NCBI RefSeq assembly: GCF_000276665.1
Contig: NW_004955405.1
Location: forward strand, 14,225,423 to 14,289,422
Source: Chinchilla lanigera
Lineage: Eukaryota; Chordata; Mammalia; Rodentia; Chinchillidae
Direction: 5' to 3'
DNA: 64,000 bases
Part shown: positions 59,301 through 64,000 of the stretch, in pieces
Position numbering within the stretch: position 1 is the stretch's first letter
Layout of the letters: the number at the start of each line of letters is the position of its first letter
Made by a program: the position numbers and the translations under genes
Notes under the pieces: model-generated
Databases searched by the model: none
The model's input: only the letters and a program-made list of their open reading frames with translations
What the model was told of the DNA's origin: nothing

Positions 59301-60093
59301 TTTACTGAAAGGAACAGTTAGTGATTAATTATTTGATCAGTCTTGAATGTCTATATTTGTTTTCCTGAGAAACCACGTTGAAGATATCAATATGTAATAC
59401 AATAGCCACTGTTAATTTCCTACCACTTTGTCCGTAATTCAGTATTGCTTGTATTGTTCTTATGCTATTTTGTAAATGGATGTCTGTTTGTTAATATGTT
59501 TTCCTTCTTTTATTTTTAAAAGAAATTTTTTAAAAAGGAGAAATTTAAGGTTCACACTTATGAAAGTTTTATGCTAGTTTGATTGTGTTGTTTAGTACTT
59601 TTACACTATGGCATGATAACTTCTTTTTTGCTTTTTTTCTTTTAAAGATAATAAGAAAACAATAAAAATGATACAGAATTTCAAAAATAATAATAGGAAA
59701 TTAACAATGGTTATCATAACCTTTTGTAGGCTAAAGAATTTCAGATAATATTATATTGCATATAATTTGTGTTGAGAAAATAGGAAGATAATTATTTCAG
59801 AAATGCATTATATGATTGGATTTAGTATAACTATACCTTCTTCCCAACTGTCTGAGACACTTCAGAGAACAAAAGATTTATATGATTTTCAGGCAGATAC
59901 AAGAGAAAAAAGTAGCTAATATCCAGAGGGTAACCCACAAACGTGGGAGAAGTATTTACCTGGTAATTTCTTGTTTATGCTTGATAGACTACATATGAAT
60001 GAACTGTTCTTTCATTGTTTCTGTTTCATTCAAACATGATCCATACAAGAGGAACCTAGACTTGAGGAGAGATTGTGGAGAAACCGTCTTCCT
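59301..60093. other. Unassigned, perhaps L1 3' region
   Basis: AT-rich, possibly continuing the L1 3' untranslated region up to the A-rich stretch near 59,640-59,700. No gene seen. Confidence 0.4.
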
Positions 60094-60603
60094 TTAACTC
60101 TCACTTGTTTTTCTCTTTTGTAGCAGAAGCAGCAGTAGCAGTTCACGTCCGTGGTGAGATAATGCATCCATTGTGCCTGGTGAGTGCCGCAGAAGGAGCA
60201 ACAATAAAAACACACTCACATCTGCCCTCATGAAAGTAAGGGATACATTAGAGAAGAAGGATACTACACAGGAAGCATCATGAAAATCTGTGACGTCCAA
60301 GCTCAGCTTCCAAAGTAGGCTTTGGTCATTACGAGCGTACTTTACTATGGGATAATAAACTTCCAAAACATGTATAATACATGTCTTTGGAAAGCCTTTA
60401 AGGGAAGCATCTTTTGCCCTTTTTGGTTCCTTACCTGAATCAGCCTGGAAAGAGACTATTATAACAGAAATCTGGAGTAAATCATCAGCCTGTATATTTT
60501 CATACACAATTTGGCAAGATAATATAGACTGTGGCTTATTTGTAGACTCTGGCATAGGAATGTGTTGATCAACAGTTGGTACATATTTGTTAGATTTGGA
60601 CAA
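60094..60603 (-). other. Uncharacterised 169-codon open frame
   Basis: This is one of the longest open frames outside recognised repeats. Near its end it has two leucine-rich runs (VFLLLLLLR, ELLLLLLLQKR), each encoded by a GCA/GAA-like triplet tract on the plus strand. I see no signal peptide at the start, no catalytic motif and no family match. Splice context and homologous neighbours are absent. Chance or an eroded pseudogene is more likely than a gene. Confidence 0.2.
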
Positions 60604-60699
60604 TGGTCAACATGTGACATCAGACAATCCCAATCATAAATAAAAGACTGTAACTGATTGTCAGAAGTTTACATCTATTTATCCACATGGGCCTTATGG

Positions 60700-61042
60700 G
60701 CCAATAGTTAGGCGCTACAGTTCAATGACCTCAAAATCTCATGTGACAGTTAACTGCTGTCATGACAGTATTGGGAGGTTGAACCTTTAAGAGGTGAATG
60801 GATTAATGCCTTTACTATAGACATGAGCTCCTGATAAAGAGGGAATTTGGCCCAATTTCCTGCATATGCTCTTTTGCCTGCCTGCCAAATTATCACAGGG
60901 CACAGAGGCCCTTGCCAGATGCTGGCACATTGCTCTTGGACTCCCCAGCCTCCAGGAGCCAAATAAATTTAAGTTTACTGTAAATTACCCACTCCGAGGA
61001 ATTCTGTTACAGCAACATAAAACAGACTAACAGACTAAGGCA
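60700..61042 (+). mobile_element. MaLR LTR (MST/MLT1-like), 5' eroded
   Basis: It has 'acagtattgggaggttgaac', 'ctttaagaggtgaatggatt', 'ggactccccagcctccagga', 'gccaaataaatttaagttta' (AATAAA) and 'aattacccactccgaggaat'. Near the 3' end a small tandem duplication gives 'aacagactaacagactaagg'. Its relation to the 21.4 kb LTR is clear. Confidence 0.78.
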
Positions 61043-61322
61043 GTGGGAACATCTTCAGCTTCTGTGATTCATGGTCCCACACTGAGCAAGGCTTTTGTCC
61101 CAGTGCTTTGTGTGAGACAAAGGAGCCTGGAAACCCAGATGAAAAGTGTCCACTGGTTTGCAGGTTTCAGAAAATGTTTGAGAAGTGGTTTTCAATCTTG
61201 TTGTATTAGAAAAAAGATGCATGATTGATCTGCTTCTAATTGTTCTATTTCAATTGTAACTAGAATCCAAAAAAAGGTTACAGTGATTAGTTTTTCTAGG
61301 AGTCTAGGAGCATGCTACATCA
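61043..61322. other. Unassigned sequence
   Basis: A 61-codon plus-strand frame (61043-61228) follows the LTR directly. It has no domain and no evidence of expression. No repeat identified. Confidence 0.4.
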
Positions 61323-61339
61323 CAGCATTTTATCTCTTT

Positions 61340-61484
61340 TTTTTTTTGAGATGGGGTCTCACTATGCAGTTCAGGCTGGACTTGCGCTCACTTTGTAGCT
61401 CAGGCTGACCTTGAACTCACAACGATCCTCCTGCTTCAGTCTCCCAAGTGCTGGGATTACAGGTGTAAGCCACCACATCTGGCC
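61340..61484 (-). mobile_element. B1-type SINE with internal duplication, antisense
   Basis: T-run, then 'gagatggggtctcactatgc', units 'ttcaggctggacttgcgctc' and 'ctcaggctgaccttgaactc', and terminal 'caccacatctggcc'. A 17-bp duplication with one difference (cagcattttatctcttt at 61323-61339, cagtattttatctcttt at 61487-61503) fixes the ends. Confidence 0.95.
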
Positions 61485-61699
61485 CTCAGTATTTTATCTC
61501 TTTAAGAAAATGGTATAGCAAAAAAAAAAAAAAAAATCCTGCTCGTTGATACAAGTGATTTAGACAAATCATGCGGATTTTAATCTTAGTCTTTTCATGA
61601 ATTGGTTGTGGTACCACTGTTAAAATGCAGTTTTCTTTCATTTCTTTTTTGCCAATATTCATTTTCATAATTGTCCAGTTAGAGGCTGGTCTAACTAAT

Positions 61700-61848
61700 A
61701 TAGTATTTCTCTGAGTTTAATCTGAGCACATCTACATCAGAATCACATGGAAGGTAAGATGGATCTCATCAGGTGAGGCTAGGGAATCCAGTTTTATACA
61801 GATCTCCAAATCACTTTGCCCATTGCTGTTTGAGAACGATAGTTATAG
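61700..61848 (+). mobile_element. MER5A-like hAT miniature transposon fossil
   Basis: 'cacatctacatcagaatcac', 'gggaatccagttttatacag' and 'ttgctgtttgagaacgat' follow the layout of a MER5A-type non-autonomous hAT element, including an end related to its inverted terminal repeat. Terminal positions are approximate. Confidence 0.6.
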
Positions 61849-61993
61849 AGTCTATTATTTCTAAGTACTGTATTTGGCTTGTTTTCTTCTTTCTCCTTTT
61901 TCATTGAATTTATTTCTTTTCTTGCATAACACTTTCTCTTACTTCTCTCATTTTGGTTGAGTATCAGACAATAGAGACTCTAATGAATAGATG

Positions 61994-62060
61994 TTTTTCA
62001 GTACTGTAGATTGAACCCAGGGCCTCGTGGATACACTCTACCACTGAGCCACATTTCCCA
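61994..62060 (-). mobile_element. Old ID-type SINE fragment, antisense
   Basis: 'agattgaacccagggcctcg' and 'ctctaccactgagccacatt' are a diverged ID head on the minus strand. The central loop is partly deleted. Confidence 0.65.
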
Positions 62061-62199
62061 CAAAGAATAGTTCTTTAAAAAATTAATTATATGTTGAATC
62101 AATTAAAAACTGTTCAAATTAATTCATATCTATTTATTGGAGTTCACTGCATCTTATCTTCTGTTTAGTTATTTTGTATTTACACTCATTTTGTATTTT

Positions 62200-62345
62200 A
62201 AAAGTGCCTTTGACATAAGTTCCATTAGGATCATTGTCATTATTACTACATCTGTATAACAGAAGAAATGGGAGGAATGCATGGGTAACTTCGCCAACAT
62301 TATACAGGTAGAAGTCACTATATGCAAATCTGCAATCCCTGTTTT
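62200..62345 (-). mobile_element. Possible MIR fragment, antisense
   Basis: 'ccattaggatcattgtcatt', 'attactacatctgtataaca' and 'taacttcgccaacattatac' resemble the MIR core reversed. Diverged, so only suggestive. Confidence 0.45.
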
Positions 62346-63329
62346 TAAGCACATGCAATGCTGTTTCACTGGGGTTGTGCTACCATTACAGTTTACACAA
62401 TGTACATGCTTCACAGTGTGTGGTGTTTCCAGGTATGCAGTCTGACATCTATCATTAAACCATACTGAGTGATTAGAGACCCAAGACAATTTCTTGAAGT
62501 GTAGACACACTCTTTCAGAAGGCTTATTTTTTCACAATATTCAAATAAGTGGTGGGACCTCTTACCATTCATACTAATTTATTAATTGTAAAAAGATTAA
62601 AGCATTTAGTTCCTCTTTGATTGCTTGAACAGAAATGAACAACAAAAATCTATTCCATTTGCGATAACTTCTAGCAATCAAAATGCAGAAAGCAATAGTG
62701 TGCTCCTGCACATTTATACTAGGTGACTCATCTGCCTGATGACTTTTGTGCCTGAATGGTCTCTTCTAAGGTCATTCTTTTAACAGAGAAGGAATTGAAA
62801 ATTGAGCAAAATTTTATATGAATCTCTAGAGACTAAAATAAAGGCAAACCCAATTGAAGCAATAAAGAACACATGTTGTCTTAGTAAGATAATATAAAAT
62901 TTTTTTCAAGAAAATAAGATAGCATTGAGATGGTATATTTGGACAATAAACATTTTGATTGAATAATTTATGTTATAATAGTAGAATTCTGTTCTTCTAT
63001 AAGTGACTATGTCTTATATTATAGTCAGAAGTCCTCATTGTACAGAAACCTTACTACATTAGAATGGGAAATCTCCCATTGGAATAGTAATATTTTTCTT
63101 ATATAGGTGAACAATTTAACAAAAGCTACTTTTTATGGTGAAATGTTATACTCATTGATAAATGTGAGTTAAAAACAAAAATTTAATGAGTAAAAATTCT
63201 TATAGTGAACTATGTTATCCAGTAATGAAGAACACAACTTAAAAAGTGGAAGCCCTCAGATTTCAAAATAACAATTTTTTCCTTCCCCTGAGAGATACTC
63301 TTATTATCATCTTTATGATAATCACTGCC
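62346..63329. other. Unassigned AT-rich sequence
   Basis: No gene. Minus-strand frames at 62134-62358 and 62169-62510 overlap the MIR-like piece and each other and have no domain. Confidence 0.45.
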
Positions 63330-64000
63330 TTGTTTCCCTTTGTACCTTTCTAATATGATTAAGTTTTACCAATTAGAGTATTTACATAAATTAATCATAC
63401 CACATAGTATTTTATGTTTGACTTATTTTACTGATGTTGGTTAATATTAAACATGACATCCACCTATTTTATTGCATGTTATTACCATTTGTTCATTTTT
63501 ATGCATACATAAAATACTCTGATAGAAATATTGCCCAATTTATCCTTCCATTCCATTACAGGTTATTTTTATTTTTTAAATTTTAAAGCTATCATTAGTT
63601 CTGCTGCTGTGTACAATGTTGAGGTCATCTTTTGCATTTCTCTTGAATTATAGACCACATATATCTTCAATATAAGTAAATGATACCAAAATTTCAATCC
63701 TCCTAACAATAAATAAGAGATAGTGTTACTCACTCTCACCAATATTTGACAAGCAAAATTCTAGTATTAAATAAATTTCAAATTAATTTAAGTATGGTAA
63801 GTATGTTTTTAAGTATTGGTATCTCATGTTGATTTTAATTTGCATTTCACCACCTACTAATTATTGGACATTTGGACATTTCTGGGAGAAGTATGTGTTT
63901 GGGATTCTTAGTCATTTTCTACTTTTGCTTATAAAATGTATTCTATGGACATATTGCTTCTCCTTTATGTTTTGAAAATACATTCTTCTACTTTCTATAT
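63330..64000 (-). mobile_element. Old L1 3' region, antisense, running off the window
   Basis: The plus strand has landmarks of a reversed L1 3' end: 'tttatccttccattccatta', 'gttctgctgctgtgtacaat', 'tctcaccaatatttgac', 'ttgattttaatttgcatttc' and 'ggacatttctgggagaa'. It is diverged and presumably continues beyond the window. Confidence 0.65.

Overview
This window looks like non-coding, AT-rich DNA from a rodent nuclear genome (intergenic or deep intronic). I find no intact protein-coding gene, no convincing exon of a host gene and no functional RNA gene. The open frames are short and scattered. The longer ones either lie inside repeats or have no recognisable domain.

The organism is inferred from the SINEs. 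Several copies are ID-type (tRNA-Ala/BC1-related) elements, and others are B1-type (7SL-derived) elements, some with the internal quasi-duplication known from rodent B1. I saw no mouse/rat-style B2 or B4. Together with many MaLR-type LTRs, this suggests a non-murid rodent. The ID sequence reminds me of hystricomorphs such as guinea pig and its relatives, but that assignment is from memory and uncertain.

Layout. 0-5 kb: old ID and L2-like pieces, a MaLR-type LTR (2.66-3.03 kb) and an antisense L1 3' piece broken by an ID element. 5.4-6.9 kb: a decayed hAT DNA-transposon with recognisable transposase remnants on the minus strand, itself split by an ID. 7.5-22 kb: MaLR-type LTRs (7.6, 18.2, 21.4 kb), an ID at 10.1 kb, a MIR at 13.8 kb, a (GT)21 microsatellite and a 202-base assembly gap at 19.2 kb. 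22-26 kb: a B1, an antisense L1 ORF2 piece followed by unassigned sequence, and an ID with a perfect target-site duplication. 26-32.8 kb: no recognisable element. 32.8-37 kb: a complete-looking MaLR-type LTR, two IDs, a perfect 29-bp palindrome, a MIR and another LTR. 38.6-39.9 kb: a 51-bp exact inverted repeat about 1.15 kb apart. 40.9-46.9 kb: LTRs, a long antisense L1 ORF2 relic containing a perfect 42-bp palindrome and a B1, then another LTR and B1. 51.5-52.1 kb: a decayed retroviral gag-protease fossil on the minus strand. 52.9-64 kb: microsatellites, an ID, MIR pieces, L1 ends, two B1s, an LTR and a MER5A-like piece.

Nothing here works together as a pathway. The interest lies in the fossil record and in the three structural anomalies: the 51-bp inverted repeat, the 42-bp palindrome and the 29-bp palindrome. 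I did not find a new biological system that I could defend. Family assignments are by eye and repeat boundaries are approximate unless target-site duplications fix them.
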